Shown here in pieces: positions 5,021 to 5,698 of a DNA stretch of 5,698 nucleotides. The position numbers were made by a program, and so were the translations under genes. The first letter of the stretch is position 1. Every line of letters begins with the position of its first letter. The stretch is from the NCBI GenBank assembly GCA_016650435.1, contig JAENVT010000384.1, positions 1-5,698 on the forward strand. Direction: 5' to 3'. This DNA is from Ilumatobacteraceae bacterium (lineage in GTDB: Bacteria; Actinomycetota; Acidimicrobiia; Acidimicrobiales; Ilumatobacteraceae). Below the pieces are notes generated by a model. That model had not been told where the DNA came from, ran no database searches, and saw only the letters and a program-made list of their open reading frames with translations.

Positions 5021-5698
5021 TCAGCGGGCTACCAGGAAGGCGGCGAGCTTTTCGAGCCCGGCCACTCGGCTGCCTTTGACGAGCACGGCGTCGTTGCCGG
5101 AGAGCAAGCCAAGGGCCGTCGCAGCATCGGCCGACTGCTCGACACCGTAGAGGTCGGTCCCGATTGCGATCACCTCGACGCCACGCTCGGCTGCGTACTT
5201 CGCGATCGCGAGGTGTTCCAATGCTGCGTCGCTGATCTCGGCCATCACACCGAGCAAGGCCACCCGGCGGATTGCCGGTAGATCGACGAGCGCATCGATA
5301 GCCGCGCGCATCGACGTTGGGTTGGCGTTGTACGAGTCGTTGAGGATGATCGCGCCCGACACCGAACGTTCGATCTGCATGCGCATTGCTGTCAAACCCA
5401 CGGTCGACAACACGGCGGCGCCGGCGGCTACGTCGCCTCCGACTGCGCCGACACACGCCAACGCCGCCGCGGCATTCGACACCATGTGCCGACCGCTGAT
5501 CGAGAGATGCACATCCGTGCTGCCCCACGGCGTGTCGACGACGAACGACGGTCTTGCCAGTTCATCCAGCACGACCTCGCGCACGCGCACATCTGCGTCG
5601 CCGGCCTCGCCGAACAGCAGGCACGTCGCCGGCGTGAGGCTGTTCATCGAACGAACACGACGATCGTCGGCGTTCAGGATGGCAATGCCATCGGCCGG
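5021..5698 (-). CDS. murF: UDP-N-acetylmuramoyl-tripeptide--D-alanyl-D-alanine ligase, C-terminal part
   Basis: The last 225 residues of MurF, open at the right window edge, so the true start is outside. MurF adds D-Ala-D-Ala to the UDP-MurNAc tripeptide with ATP, the last cytoplasmic step of peptidoglycan precursor assembly. The fragment begins in the central ATPase domain (GIAILNADDRRV), then has the domain junction GRHMVSNAAAALA (69-81) and the C-terminal ligase domain with LNDSYNANPTSMRAAID (119-135), VALLGVMAEI (146-155) and AVLVKGSR (204-211). The DSYNANPxSMRAA segment is characteristic of MurF rather than MurC, MurD or MurE. The P-loop and the tripeptide-binding N-terminal domain are not visible, so intactness cannot be assessed. 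Internal ATGs such as that at 5647 are not starts, because the homology continues past it to the window edge. The next co-directional gene is the F420-type protein, not mraY. Confidence 0.93.
   Translation of the reverse strand, partial: PADGIAILNADDRRVRSMNSLTPATCLLFGEAGDADVRVREVVLDELARPSFVVDTPWGSTDVHLSISGRHMVSNAAAALACVGAVGGDVAAGAAVLSTVGLTAMRMQIERSVSGAIILNDSYNANPTSMRAAIDALVDLPAIRRVALLGVMAEISDAALEHLAIAKYAAERGVEVIAIGTDLYGVEQSADAATALGLLSGNDAVLVKGSRVAGLEKLAAFLVAR

Noticed and set aside
4956..5528. In-frame N-terminal extension of the F420-type protein
   Set aside because: It overlaps murF in another frame on the same strand, is Arg-rich and low in complexity, and would more than double the normal family length.

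Overview
The window looks like chromosomal DNA of a high-GC actinobacterium. Codon third positions are strongly G/C. The F420-type flavin/deazaflavin oxidoreductase resembles mycobacterial Rv1155, and a divergent Lrp-family regulator/alanine dehydrogenase pair matches the mycobacterial aldR-ald arrangement. Several genes also have start codons that appear to sit right at the transcription start (leaderless), which is common in this phylum. Genus cannot be fixed from the sequence; a mycobacterial relative or a member of Acidimicrobiia would both fit.

Layout from left to right. Positions 1-133 hold the C-terminal end of an IS30-family transposase (+ strand). Facing it on the minus strand is a gamma-aminobutyraldehyde (betaine-aldehyde-like) dehydrogenase, 175-1602, preceded in the same direction by an Lrp/AsnC regulator, 1659-2105. 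A 54-63 bp divergent region separates the regulator from alanine dehydrogenase (+, 2169-3299). A bacterial cytochrome P450 (+, 3324-4535) follows after 24 bp. Its stop codon abuts, with no base between, the stop codon of a minus-strand F420-type PPOX-fold protein, 4536-4955. Upstream of that, also on the minus strand, is the C-terminal part of MurF, 5021 to the window edge. No stretch over 300 bases lacks a gene.

How the genes may work together. The regulator, aldehyde dehydrogenase and alanine dehydrogenase form a plausible amine/alanine catabolic module. The aldehyde dehydrogenase would make GABA from the putrescine-derived aldehyde. Pyruvate-dependent transamination (enzyme not in the window) would make alanine. 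Alanine dehydrogenase would return pyruvate and ammonium with NADH. The Lrp-type protein is well placed to control both sides. P450, the F420-type protein and MurF show no clear link to this module.

The most interesting non-coding signal is the regulator/alanine dehydrogenase divergent region. It packs a 15-bp palindrome with a 3-bp centre and a perfect 12-bp palindrome into about 35 bp. The 12-bp palindrome can be read as a -35 element (TTGATC) in both directions, each followed after 17 bp by a -10-like hexamer lying 6-7 bp before an ATG. No wholly new biological system is evident; the rest is recognisable metabolism plus a mobile-element edge.
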